DNA of 42,450 nucleotides from Nocardia miyunensis NBRC 108239. Its GTDB lineage: Bacteria; Actinomycetota; Actinomycetes; Mycobacteriales; Mycobacteriaceae. Shown in pieces: positions 7,391-15,584 of the stretch. Each line of letters begins with the position of its first letter. The first letter of the stretch is position 1. The notes under the pieces are model-generated. The model searched no databases and was not told the origin of the DNA. It was given only the letters and a program-made list of their open reading frames with translations. The position numbers and the translations under genes are program-made. The DNA is taken from assembly GCF_001613065.1 (NCBI RefSeq), contig NZ_BDBQ01000114.1, forward strand, positions 1 through 42,450, in the 5' to 3' direction.

Positions 7391-9217
7391 GTGTCGCACT
7401 ACAAGGCGAACGTTCGTGACATCGAGTTCAACTTGTTCGAGGTGCTGGGAATCGGGGAGCTGCTGGACGGCGGCGCCTACGGCGACCTGGACGCCGACAC
7501 CGCGCGGGGCATGCTGGGCGAGGTGCTGCGCCTGGCGGAGGGCCCGGTCGCCGAGTCGTTCGTCGACGCCGACCGCAACCCCGTCACCTTCGATCCCGCC
7601 ACCCACTCCGCCATCGTGCCCGATTCCCTGCGCAAGACCGTGGCCGCGGTGAACGAGGCGGGTTGGTCGGGGCTGGGCATGCCGGAGGGGATCGGCGGTG
7701 TCCCCGCGCCGTCCCCGCTGATCTGGGCGACGCAGGAAATGCTTGTGGCAGCGCACAATTCGGCGAGCTTCTTCAATATGGGCCCGCTGATGCACGAGGT
7801 GCTGTTCCGCGAGGGCACGCCTGAGCAGCAGCGCTGGGCCACGCACGCGTGGGAGAATCGCTGGGGCGGAACGATGGTGCTCACCGAGCCCGACGCCGGA
7901 TCCGATGTGGGCATGGGCCGTACCAAGGCGACCCAGCAGCCGGACGGCACCTGGCACATCGAGGGCGTCAAGCGATTCATCTCCGGCGGCGACGTCGGCG
8001 ACACCGCGGACAACATCATCCACTTGACCCTGGCCCGCCCCGAGGGCGCGGGCCCGGGCACCAAGGGCCTGTCGCTGTTCGTGGTGCCGAAATTCCTGTT
8101 CGATCCGCAGACCATGCAATTGGGCGAGCGCAACGGGGTGTACGTCACCAACCTCGAGCACAAGATGGGCATCAAGTCCTCGCCCACCTGCGAATTGACC
8201 TTCGGCGCGGACCATCCCGCGATCGGCTATCTGGTGGGCGATGTGCACAACGGCATCGCGCAGATGTTCAAGGTGATCGAGCACGCCCGGATGATGGTGG
8301 GCGTGCTGTCCGCGGGCACGCTCTCGACCGGATATCTGAATGCGCTGGAGTACGCCAAGACTCGCGTCCAGGGCGCGGATCTGACGCGCAACTCCGACAA
8401 GGCCGCGCCGCGCGTCACCATCACCCACCACCCGGACGTGCGCCGCAGCCTGGCATTGCAGAAGGCGTATTCGGAGGGGCTGCGCGCGCTGTACCTGTAC
8501 TGCTCGGCGTATCAGGACCTCGATGTGGCGCAGGCGAATTTCGGCGCGGACGCCGATGTGGCCGCGCGGGTGAACGATCTGCTGCTGCCGGTGGTCAAGG
8601 GCGTCGGATCCGAGCGCGCGTACGAGACGCTCACCGAATCGCTGCAGACCCTGGGCGGCTCGGGATATCTGCAGGACTACCCGATCGAGCAGTACATCCG
8701 CGATGTCAAGATCGACTCGCTGTACGAGGGCACCACCGCGATCCAGGCGCAGGACTTCTTCTTCCGCAAGATCATTCGGGACAAGGGCGTCGCGCTGGGA
8801 CATGTGGCCGGGCTGATCGGCAAGTTCGTCGCGGCCGACGAATCCGCACTGAAGGCCGAGCGGGAACTGCTCGGTGCGGCACTGGCCGATGTGCAGGCGA
8901 TGGCGGCGGCGCTCACCGACTATCTGATGGCGTCCCAAGAGAAGCCGGAGGAGATCTACAAGGTTGGCCTGGGCTCGGTGCGCTTCCTGCACGCGGTCGG
9001 CGATCTGGTGATCGGGTGGCGGTTGCTGGAGGGGGCGAAGATCTCGCTGGTCGCGCTCGAGGGCAGCCCGACCGAGAAGGACCGGCTCTTCTACACCGGA
9101 AAGGCCGCTGTCGCTTCGTGGTTCGCGAAGAATCAGTTGCCGCTGCTCAGCAGCGTGCGCACGGTGATCGAGAACCTCGACAACGACATCATGGAGCTGG
9201 AAGAGGCCGCGTTCTAG
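7391..9217 (+). CDS. Acyl-CoA dehydrogenase, FadE5-like
   Basis: 608 aa, the long acyl-CoA dehydrogenase form. It catalyses FAD-dependent alpha,beta-desaturation of acyl-CoA in beta-oxidation. It follows M. tuberculosis FadE5 almost end to end as I recall it: VSHYKANVRDIEFNLFEVLG at the start, VLTEPDAGSDVG (FAD/substrate loop), PRVTITHHPDVRRSL, DYPIEQYIRDVKIDSLYEGTT with the catalytic-Glu region, and NDIMELEEAAF at the C-terminus. The GTG at 7391 has GAGGAGG eight bases before it; the open frame extending to 7184 is not needed. Monocistronic, with a terminator 33 bp after the stop. Confidence 0.95.
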   Translation: MSHYKANVRDIEFNLFEVLGIGELLDGGAYGDLDADTARGMLGEVLRLAEGPVAESFVDADRNPVTFDPATHSAIVPDSLRKTVAAVNEAGWSGLGMPEGIGGVPAPSPLIWATQEMLVAAHNSASFFNMGPLMHEVLFREGTPEQQRWATHAWENRWGGTMVLTEPDAGSDVGMGRTKATQQPDGTWHIEGVKRFISGGDVGDTADNIIHLTLARPEGAGPGTKGLSLFVVPKFLFDPQTMQLGERNGVYVTNLEHKMGIKSSPTCELTFGADHPAIGYLVGDVHNGIAQMFKVIEHARMMVGVLSAGTLSTGYLNALEYAKTRVQGADLTRNSDKAAPRVTITHHPDVRRSLALQKAYSEGLRALYLYCSAYQDLDVAQANFGADADVAARVNDLLLPVVKGVGSERAYETLTESLQTLGGSGYLQDYPIEQYIRDVKIDSLYEGTTAIQAQDFFFRKIIRDKGVALGHVAGLIGKFVAADESALKAERELLGAALADVQAMAAALTDYLMASQEKPEEIYKVGLGSVRFLHAVGDLVIGWRLLEGAKISLVALEGSPTEKDRLFYTGKAAVASWFAKNQLPLLSSVRTVIENLDNDIMELEEAAF

Positions 9218-9249
9218 GACGATGCGGTCCGCTGGAAACGAATGACCGT

Positions 9250-9276
9250 GCCCCTCGGTCGCTTCGGCCGAGGGGC
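9250..9276 (+). terminator. Terminator hairpin after fadE5
   Basis: GCCCCTCGG and CCGAGGGGC form a 9-bp perfect stem around a TCGCTTCGG loop, 33 bases past the stop. Confidence 0.75.
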
Positions 9277-9380
9277 GCGATCGCGTTCGCGGCAGGTGTG
9301 TCGGGAGACGCGCCGGGAAATACGGACGAACTTCGCGTACAGACCGGATGGTCACGCCCGCTACGGGGTACAACTAGCAC

Positions 9381-10019
9381 ATGGTGTTCCCGGTGGAGTT
9401 CGGCTGGATTCAAGTGCTGCTGGGACTGCTGTTCGCGGTCGCGCTCGTTCTGCTGGTCACGGCGCTGTTCAAGGCGCGCCGGGCCGGATGGCGAGTCCTG
9501 GCCCGAAGGGGAAGCGGCGCACTGGTATTGGTGCTGATCGCGGTGCTGATCCTGTGGGTGACCACGCTGCTGCAGGCCTATCTGGGTCTGACCGGTGAGG
9601 TGAAGGCGGCGCACGTGGTCGCGAAAACCATTGCCAACAGCCCACATACCCTCGACGTCGAGGTGACCGTCTACGGCGACCGCGACCACGCCGACACCCA
9701 CGCCAGCTACCTCGTCGAGGGCGACATGTGGGCACTGCAGGCCGATATCGTCGAACTCGAACCCTGGATCAACGCCCTGGGCTTCCACTCCGGTTACAAA
9801 CTCACCCGCCTGTTCGGCGAACGCCAGGACGGCGTCGCGGTGAAACAGAACCAGATCTTCCTGGGCGGCAGCGACCGGGACTTCTTCGCCGACATGCAGA
9901 ACCACACCTGGTACACCAACCCGTTCGTCCGCTCCGCCTACGGCAACGCCGTGATAGCCACCACCGGCAGCTACGACGTCTACATCTCCCAGGACGCCAT
10001 CAAGACCCGTCCGGCCTGA
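9381..10019 (+). CDS. Conserved membrane protein of unknown function
   Basis: 212 aa. Two membrane segments are visible, about residues 9-28 (VLLGLLFAVALVLLVTALF) and 45-66 (SGALVLVLIAVLILWVTTLL), separated by a basic loop. A soluble domain of about 145 residues follows (VKAAHVVAKTIANSPHTLDVEVTVYG, QADIVELEPWINALGFHSGYKLTRLFGER). Related proteins carry the uninformative label cation/multidrug efflux pump, but this has none of the features of a transporter. The stop at 10019 is 10 bases from the end of the convergent xthA. Confidence 0.75.
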   Translation: MVFPVEFGWIQVLLGLLFAVALVLLVTALFKARRAGWRVLARRGSGALVLVLIAVLILWVTTLLQAYLGLTGEVKAAHVVAKTIANSPHTLDVEVTVYGDRDHADTHASYLVEGDMWALQADIVELEPWINALGFHSGYKLTRLFGERQDGVAVKQNQIFLGGSDRDFFADMQNHTWYTNPFVRSAYGNAVIATTGSYDVYISQDAIKTRPA

Positions 10020-10029
10020 GCGACACGGG

Positions 10030-10872
10030 TCATTCCGGGTCCGCCGGGTCCGTGTCGAGGTCCCGGAGTTCCGCGACGACCGGGGCGTGATCGGACGCGC
10101 CCTTGCCCTTGCGCTCCTCGCGGTCGACTCCGGCGTCGGTGACGCGAGCGGACAGGGCGGGGGAGGCGAGGATGAAGTCGATGCGCATGCCCTCCTTGCG
10201 GGGGAAGCGCAATTGGGTGTAGTCCCAGTAGGTGTAGACGCCGGGGCCGGGGGCGAAGGGACGCATGACGTCGGTGAAACCGGTTTCGGTCATGGCCTCG
10301 AAGGCCGCGCGTTCCGGTTGGGACACATGGGTTTTGCCCTCGAAGACGTCCATCGACCACACGTCGTCGTCGGTGGGCGCGATATTCCAGTCGCCGACCA
10401 GTGCGATCTGCGCGTCCGGGCTTTCGGTCAGCCAGTGCGCGCCCGAATCACGCAGGGCGGCAAGCCATTGCAGCTTGTACGTGTAGTGCGGATCGTTCAG
10501 GGCGCGGCCGTTGGGGACGTACAGGCTCCACACGCGGACCCCGCCGCAGGTCGCGCCGATCGCGCGGGCCTCGACCACCGGCGCGGGCAGCAGCGATGTC
10601 TCGGCGTCCTTGTCGAAGCCGGGTTGTCCGGGGAAGGCGATCTCCACGTCGTCCAGGCCGATGCGCGAGGCGATCGCCACCCCGTTCCACTGGCTGAATC
10701 CGACGTGCGCGACCTCGTAACCGGCGTCTTCGAAACGTTCGGAAGGGAATTGGTCGTCGCGGCACTTGGTCTCCTGGATCGCCAGCACGTCGATGTCGGC
10801 GCGGTCGAGCCAGGCGATCACCCGATCCACCCGGGACCGAATCGAATTCACGTTCCATGTCGCCAGACGCAC
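10030..10872 (-). CDS. xthA: Exodeoxyribonuclease III
   Basis: 280 aa, full length. An AP endonuclease/3'-5' exonuclease of the EEP fold acting in base-excision repair. Motifs in order: MRLATWNVNSIRSR (metal/phosphate Asn), AIQETKCRDDQFP (metal-binding Glu), WSLYVPNGR (Tyr), GDWNIAPTDDDVW (Asp/Asn), and the C-terminal KGKGASDHAPVVAEL (catalytic SDH). It is the last gene of the minus-strand cluster def-GNAT-xthA, 50 bp after the acetyltransferase. Confidence 0.97.
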   Translation of the reverse strand: MRLATWNVNSIRSRVDRVIAWLDRADIDVLAIQETKCRDDQFPSERFEDAGYEVAHVGFSQWNGVAIASRIGLDDVEIAFPGQPGFDKDAETSLLPAPVVEARAIGATCGGVRVWSLYVPNGRALNDPHYTYKLQWLAALRDSGAHWLTESPDAQIALVGDWNIAPTDDDVWSMDVFEGKTHVSQPERAAFEAMTETGFTDVMRPFAPGPGVYTYWDYTQLRFPRKEGMRIDFILASPALSARVTDAGVDREERKGKGASDHAPVVAELRDLDTDPADPE

Positions 10873-10922
10873 TGCCGGCTCACCTCTTTCGCTTCCCGGC
10901 CGGGCGCGGCCGTGCGGACACC

Positions 10923-11885
10923 TCAGTCGGGCGCGGCGTACCGGTACCGATGGTGTTCGACGAAGCCCATCTCCCGATACAGCGCCAACGCCCCCGTATT
11001 CTCCACCTCCACTTGGAGATAGGCGTGGGTGGCGCCGCGCCGGTGACCCCAGCGGATCAGCTCCGCGCAGACCAGCGTGCCCAGTCCGTGGCGGCGGTGC
11101 GGCGCGGCGACCGCGACACTGCTCAACCCGACCCAGTGACGGCCGTCCGGCGCGACGGTGACCGCGCCCCGCCCGATCGCCAGCGTGCTGGGGATACCCA
11201 GTGCGGCGAAACCCACCTCACCCTGATGGACGGCGGTCAGCACGTCCCGATCCGCTTCCACGGGGGCGACCGGCGTGGTGTCCTCCCCCTTGAAACGATG
11301 CAGATCCAGCCAGGCCGCATTCGGTTCGGAATCGATGCGCACCATCGAAGGGCCTTGCGGCAGAACGAAATTGTCGATATCGATACCGAGAACCACCACC
11401 TCGCCCCAGGTGTGGAATCCGGGCAGTTCCGGGGCCAGCCGGTCGGGCAGCGCCAGTTGCATCGGCAGATCGCGCTCGGCGTACCACTCGGCGATCCGGG
11501 TCAGCGCGCCCGGCGTCAACTGCACCGGGCCGCCCGCGGTCCCCAGCGGCAGAGCCGAATTCGCCCGTCGCGTATAGCCGTTCCCGGCGCGCACCAGCCA
11601 GCCGTCGATCCAGGCCCGTTCCGTGCCCGGCCACCCGTCCGCCGCCGCGGACTCCAGCGCCCGGATCTCGCGCGTGCGAATCGGCCTGGGCGCCAACGTC
11701 CTCGCCGCGACGACCCGTTCGGCCGGAACGGTCACCGTGCCGCCGTCCGGGGTCCGCACGGTGAGCGGATCGAGCGTCACCAGTTCGCCGATGACATCGG
11801 TGAACTGATGCGAATCATCGGCGGGCAGGCGATAGCGGACCACCACGCGCCGCCCCGGAACCAGGTCGTCGGGCTCAGTCGTCAT
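10923..11885 (-). CDS. GNAT-family N-acetyltransferase
   Basis: 320 aa. The N-terminal 60 residues form a small beta-barrel-like domain (VVVRYRLPADDSHQFTDVIG). The C-terminal 110 residues hold the GNAT acetyl-CoA site: LSSVAVAAPHRRHGLGTLV (motif A, RxxGxG) and NTGALALYREMGF (motif B). This matches the Rv0428c-type protein placed between def and xthA in mycobacteria. Substrate unknown; names such as N-acetylglutamate synthase CG3035 family exist for the group, but I see nothing that proves it. Its start overlaps the 3' end of def by 11 bp, so translation is probably coupled. Confidence 0.88.
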   Translation of the reverse strand: MTTEPDDLVPGRRVVVRYRLPADDSHQFTDVIGELVTLDPLTVRTPDGGTVTVPAERVVAARTLAPRPIRTREIRALESAAADGWPGTERAWIDGWLVRAGNGYTRRANSALPLGTAGGPVQLTPGALTRIAEWYAERDLPMQLALPDRLAPELPGFHTWGEVVVLGIDIDNFVLPQGPSMVRIDSEPNAAWLDLHRFKGEDTTPVAPVEADRDVLTAVHQGEVGFAALGIPSTLAIGRGAVTVAPDGRHWVGLSSVAVAAPHRRHGLGTLVCAELIRWGHRRGATHAYLQVEVENTGALALYREMGFVEHHRYRYAAPD

Positions 11886-12465
11886 GTCCGAACGGATCCG
11901 GTACCGATCCGGGCAGCCAACTCGAACCCGGTGCGCCCCAACCGTTTCGCTTGATCGCCTTCTTCGCCGCGCGGGCGTTGCGCCCGATCAGCACGTCGAC
12001 GTAGAGGAATCCGTCCAGATGCCCCACCTCGTGCTGCAACATGCGGGCGAAGAAACCGTTGCCCTCGATTTCGACCGGAGCGCCCTTCTCGTCGGTGCCG
12101 GTCACCCGCGCCCAGTCGGCCCGGCCGGTGGGGAACTGCTCACCGGGCACCGACAGGCAGCCCTCCTCGTCGTCATCGGGATCGGGCATGGTCTCGGGAA
12201 TCGCCGAGGTCTCCAGCACCGGATTCACCACCGCGCCGCGACGGCGGTTCACCGTGCCGTCCGCGTCGACGTCGGGGCAGTCGTAGACGAACAGGCGCAA
12301 CGCCACACCGACCTGATTCGCCGCCAGGCCAACACCATTGGCCGCATCGAGCGTCTCGTACATGTCCGCGATCAGCTCGGCGAGCTCGTCCGGTGACTGG
12401 GTGACCGGTTCGGTCGGATTGTGCAGCACCGGATCGCCGACGATGCGAATGGGGAGAATCGCCAT
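11875..12465 (-). CDS. def: Peptide deformylase
   Basis: 196 aa. It removes the formyl group from nascent protein N-termini. All three motifs are present: GVGLAANQ (44-51), EGCLSVPG with metal ligand C103, and QHEVGH with H145, E146 and H149. An acidic insert MPDPDDDEEG precedes motif 2, as in mycobacterial enzymes. The start at 12465 (MAILPIRIV) is chosen over the much longer open frame to 13605, because that extension runs antisense through two other genes and the family begins here. First gene of the def-GNAT-xthA cluster. Confidence 0.96.
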   Translation of the reverse strand: MAILPIRIVGDPVLHNPTEPVTQSPDELAELIADMYETLDAANGVGLAANQVGVALRLFVYDCPDVDADGTVNRRRGAVVNPVLETSAIPETMPDPDDDEEGCLSVPGEQFPTGRADWARVTGTDEKGAPVEIEGNGFFARMLQHEVGHLDGFLYVDVLIGRNARAAKKAIKRNGWGAPGSSWLPGSVPDPFGHDD

Positions 12466-12591
12466 GGTGGCATACTTTACGCGGCGCCGTGGCGGGCCCC
12501 GACACGCCGTGTGACACATCTTGTATCTCCGGTATCCGTGGTTCAATGAGCCACGACGTATCGTCTGGTGGTTACTCGGCGAGGGAGCATT

Positions 12592-12936
12592 ATGGACAGC
12601 GCAGCGGCCCGGAATCTTTCCGCAAGCGAGGACAGCTCTTCCGCGGGCGAGGTCCTCGGCACACCGGATGTGGAACAGCTCGTCGACGGCCTCGGTCGTC
12701 GCGAGCTCGAGATCCTCGACTTCGAGCGCAAATGGTGGAAGTACGCGGGAGCCAAGGAAGAGGCCATCCGCGAACTGTTCGGCATGTCCGCCACCCGCTA
12801 CTACCAGGTGCTCAACGCCGTCGTCGACAAGCCCGAGGCGCTGGTCGCGGACCCGATGCTGGTCAAGCGTCTGCGCCGGTTGCGGGCGAGTCGTCAGAAG
12901 GCCAGGGCGGCACGGCGACTGGGCTTTCAGGTGTGA
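12592..12936 (+). CDS. DUF3263 family protein (HTH-like)
   Basis: 114 aa, start ATG 12592 with GAGGGAG seven bases upstream. A polar 40-residue N-terminus precedes the DUF3263 core: RRELEILDFERKWWKYAG, AKEEAIRELFGMSATRYYQV (helix-turn-helix resembling sigma region 4) and a basic tail RLRRLRASRQKARAARR. Probably DNA-binding; target unknown. Divergent from def and followed by the LytR_C gene, the order of Rv0430-Rv0431 in M. tuberculosis. Confidence 0.9.
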   Translation: MDSAAARNLSASEDSSSAGEVLGTPDVEQLVDGLGRRELEILDFERKWWKYAGAKEEAIRELFGMSATRYYQVLNAVVDKPEALVADPMLVKRLRRLRASRQKARAARRLGFQV

Positions 12937-12975
12937 TCCGCGCGTTCGGATGCACGGACCGTTAGGGTTGCAACC

Positions 12976-13530
12976 GTGAGCAACCAGAATCCGGCCCCGG
13001 GTGGACTGCCGCTGCGTGCGCTCGCCATGGTGTTGATCGCGGTGGCCATCGTCTTCGCGGGCCTGGGTGCGATGTCCCTGACGCAATCGCAGGCCGACAG
13101 CTCGGCGTCCTCGGATTCGGCCACCACCACGAGCGCGCAGGCCGCGACCACCTCGGCGCAGGCGGCTGCCGCCTCGACCTCGCACAGCGCGTCGTCCTCG
13201 GCGGCCGCCACGACCACGACCACGACGACCACGACCGCCGCCGGGGCGGTCGACAAATCGATTCCGGTGCGGGTGCTCAACAACAGCACCGTCGCGGGAC
13301 TGGCCGCGAAGACCAAGACCAAGCTCACCGCGAACGGCTGGAACGTCACCGGGACGGGCAACTACGCCAGCGGCGTGTTGTCGAAAACCACTGTGTTCTA
13401 CGAGAATTCGCCACATCAGCAGGCGACCGCCCAGGCGATCGCGAGTCAGCTCGGCGGGATCGCGCAGCCCCGCACCTCCGCGCTCTCCGGGTCGGCCCCG
13501 GGCATCATCGTCATCGTCACCGACGGCTGA
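12976..13530 (+). CDS. Membrane-anchored LytR C-terminal domain protein
   Basis: 184 aa. One membrane anchor (LRALAMVLIAVAIVFAGLGA, about 14-33), a Ser/Ala/Thr-rich spacer of 60 residues that includes a run of nine Thr, then a LytR_C domain (IPVRVLNNSTVAGLAAKTKT, VFYENSPHQQATAQAIASQL). This domain accompanies LytR-CpsA-Psr ligases but occurs here alone, outside the membrane and reaching toward the wall. The GTG start has TAGGGT seven bases upstream and no RBS, so the message may be leaderless. It corresponds to Rv0431 by position. Confidence 0.85.
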   Translation: MSNQNPAPGGLPLRALAMVLIAVAIVFAGLGAMSLTQSQADSSASSDSATTTSAQAATTSAQAAAASTSHSASSSAAATTTTTTTTTAAGAVDKSIPVRVLNNSTVAGLAAKTKTKLTANGWNVTGTGNYASGVLSKTTVFYENSPHQQATAQAIASQLGGIAQPRTSALSGSAPGIIVIVTDG

Positions 13531-13635
13531 GCCGGTGGCACGAAGCCACGCGCCTACACTGCGTAGTAGCCCCGCGCCTGCACCGCATAACGGCTCTGGC
13601 ATCATCTTGTCGGGTAACGAATCTGTCCTCCCGGC

Positions 13636-13673
13636 TTTACTCGTAAACTCGGTACTCGTAAAGGAGTTCTCCG
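13636..13673 (+). promoter_or_regulatory. Direct repeats TACTCGTAAA and RBS before sodC
   Basis: TACTCGTAAA occurs at 13638-13647 and again at 13653-13662 (15-bp period); the first is part of the palindrome TTTAC-TC-GTAAA (13636-13647). The second runs into AAGGAG, the sodC RBS. It could be an operator or a duplicated promoter segment; function unknown. Confidence 0.35.
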
Positions 13674-14342
13674 ATGGCCCCGTTCACGACACGCCGCCCA
13701 TCGTGGCGGATTGTGACCCCGGTGCTGGCGGTAGCGGTCTTCGGTCTCGCAGCCTGCACCAACAGTCAAGAGTCGAGCAATGTCAAGGGAACAACGCCGC
13801 CGGTGTGGACAGGCACGGCGGGTCCGTCCGGTGCTGAGAAGCCCGCATCGGGCGATTCGGTGTCGGTGCAGCTGAGGGACCCCTTCCGCGCCACTCTCGG
13901 CACGGCCACCTTCGTCAAATCCGGTGATCATCTGGAGTTGACCGTCGACGCGCACGGCCTGCAGCCGGGATTCCACGGCCTGCACATCCACCAGGTCGGC
14001 AAGTGCGAGGCGAATTCGGTCGCCCCCGCGGGCGGCGCGCCCGGCAACTTCCTGTCCGCGGGCGGACACCTGCAGGTCGGGGATGCGCACGCGATGCCCG
14101 CCAGCGGTGATCTGACCTCGCTTCAGGTTCGCCAGGATGGCACGACCCACCTGGTCACCACGACCGGCGCCGTCACGCTGGACCAGATCAAGGGCAAGGC
14201 CCTGATCATCCACGCGGGCGCGGACAACTTCGGCAACATTCCGAATCGATACACCCAGGCCAACGGCACGCCCGGCCCGGACGCCGAGACCCAGGCGACC
14301 GGCGACGCGGGCGGGCGTGTCGCCTGCGGTGTCATCGGGTAA
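13674..14342 (+). CDS. sodC: Cu/Zn-type superoxide dismutase, lipoprotein
   Basis: 222 aa. It dismutes superoxide outside the membrane. A signal peptide ends in the lipobox LAAC, giving lipidated C28. Copper ligands are H104 and H106 (HGLHIHQVGKC), the GGH at 132 and H180 (IIHAGADNF); C111 and C218 can form the conserved disulfide. The zinc loop reads GGHLQVGDAHAMPASGDL: one histidine of the usual zinc site is missing, as in the zinc-free M. tuberculosis enzyme. The RBS AAGGAG has good spacing. It is followed 9 bp later by the YbdK-type ligase. Confidence 0.95.
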   Translation: MAPFTTRRPSWRIVTPVLAVAVFGLAACTNSQESSNVKGTTPPVWTGTAGPSGAEKPASGDSVSVQLRDPFRATLGTATFVKSGDHLELTVDAHGLQPGFHGLHIHQVGKCEANSVAPAGGAPGNFLSAGGHLQVGDAHAMPASGDLTSLQVRQDGTTHLVTTTGAVTLDQIKGKALIIHAGADNFGNIPNRYTQANGTPGPDAETQATGDAGGRVACGVIG

Positions 14343-14350
14343 GCGAGTAG

Positions 14351-15499
14351 GTGATGGGCGGGGCAAGCATCAGTCAGGTTTCCTGGAACAGCTCGCCCCG
14401 CCCGACGCTCGGCGTCGAGTGGGAGATCGCACTCGTCGACAAGCAGACCCGCAATCTGTCCAATACCGCCGCGGCCGTATTCGACGCGGTCGGGGATCTG
14501 CGCGCCCATGACGGCAGGCCGCAGCTCACCAAGGAGCTGCTGCGCAACACCGTCGAGATCATCAGCGGAGTGCACGACACCGTCGGCGAGGTCGTCGACG
14601 ACCTGCGCGGCACCATGGATGCCGTGCGCCGCGCCGCGGATCGGATCGGCGTGGATCTGTTCTGCGCCGGAACCCATCCGTTCGCCCAGTGGTCGGCTCA
14701 ATTACTCACTCGCACAGAGCATTACGACGAGCTGATCGATCGCACCCAGTGGTGGGGGCGGCAGATGCTGATCTGGGGCGTGCATGTGCACGTGGGAGTT
14801 TCCCATCCGGAGAAGGTCTTTCCGATCCTGAACACGCTGCTGCTGGCCTATCCGCATCTGCTGGCGTTGTCGGCCTCCTCGCCGATGTGGACGGGTGTGG
14901 ACACCGGCTATGCCAGCAATCGGGCGATGATGTTCCAGCAGCTGCCGACCGCCGGACTGCCGTTCCAGTTCGAGAACTGGTCGCAGTTCGAGGCTTTCGT
15001 GCGCGACGAGACCAAGACGGGCGTGTTCGAACAGCTCGGCGGTATGCACTGGGATATCCGGCCCGCTCCGAAGTGGGGCACCATCGAGGTCCGGGTCTGT
15101 GACGGAGTCCCCAGTCGCGCAGAGCTTTCCGCGCTCGTCGCGCTCATCCACTGCCTGATCGTGGATATCGATCGCCGGGTCGAGGCCGGTGAGACATTGC
15201 CCACGCTGCCGCCCTGGCATGTGCAGGAGAACAAGTGGCGCGCAGCGCGTTACGGGCTCGACGCGATCATCATCACCGATGCGGACAGCAATGAGCGTCT
15301 GGTGACCGAGGACCTGTCCGAGATGCTGAATCGGCTCGAGCCGACGGCCAAACAGCTCGGCTGCGAGCGCGAACTCGCCACGGTCGCCGACATTCCCGAG
15401 CGGGGCGCGTCCTACCAGCGGCAGCGTCGTGTCGCGGCCGCTGCCCAGGGGGATCTGGTTGCGGTGGTGGACGCGTTGGTCAGGGAACTCGAGCGCTGA
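14351..15499 (+). CDS. YbdK-type carboxylate-amine ligase (glutamate-cysteine ligase 2 family)
   Basis: 382 aa. GCS2 fold: PTLGVEWEIALVD (ATP/Mg Glu cluster, about 17-29), VEIISGVHDTVGEV, WGVHVHVGVSHPEK (140s), PMWTGVDTGYASNRAMMF, and WDIRPAPKWGTIEVRVCDGVPS. Family members join glutamate to an amine in vitro. Mycobacteria and nocardiae make mycothiol rather than glutathione, so the physiological substrate is open. Start: GTG 14351 and ATG 14354 are adjacent and either may be used. Probably cotranscribed with sodC. Confidence 0.88.
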   Translation: MMGGASISQVSWNSSPRPTLGVEWEIALVDKQTRNLSNTAAAVFDAVGDLRAHDGRPQLTKELLRNTVEIISGVHDTVGEVVDDLRGTMDAVRRAADRIGVDLFCAGTHPFAQWSAQLLTRTEHYDELIDRTQWWGRQMLIWGVHVHVGVSHPEKVFPILNTLLLAYPHLLALSASSPMWTGVDTGYASNRAMMFQQLPTAGLPFQFENWSQFEAFVRDETKTGVFEQLGGMHWDIRPAPKWGTIEVRVCDGVPSRAELSALVALIHCLIVDIDRRVEAGETLPTLPPWHVQENKWRAARYGLDAIIITDADSNERLVTEDLSEMLNRLEPTAKQLGCERELATVADIPERGASYQRQRRVAAAAQGDLVAVVDALVRELER

Positions 15500-15584
15500 T
15501 CCCGGTCCGGGCCAATCCCCTACCAGACGCCGTTGATTCAGTTACTCAGGGGGGTGGCGTTCACCACGTGTTTACTATGGGTCC

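Noticed and set aside
7265..9373. 702-aa open frame on the minus strand
   Set aside because: It is antisense to the clear fadE5-like gene; the long frame is a by-product of high GC at third positions.
13194..13248. Possible short tandem repeat or microsatellite
   Set aside because: It is the Ser/Ala/Thr-rich spacer of the LytR_C protein, a normal low-complexity linker.
12466..13605. Long N-terminal extension of def on the minus strand
   Set aside because: It runs antisense through the DUF3263 and LytR_C genes, is low complexity (Gly/Arg, Val runs), and def homologs begin at 12465.
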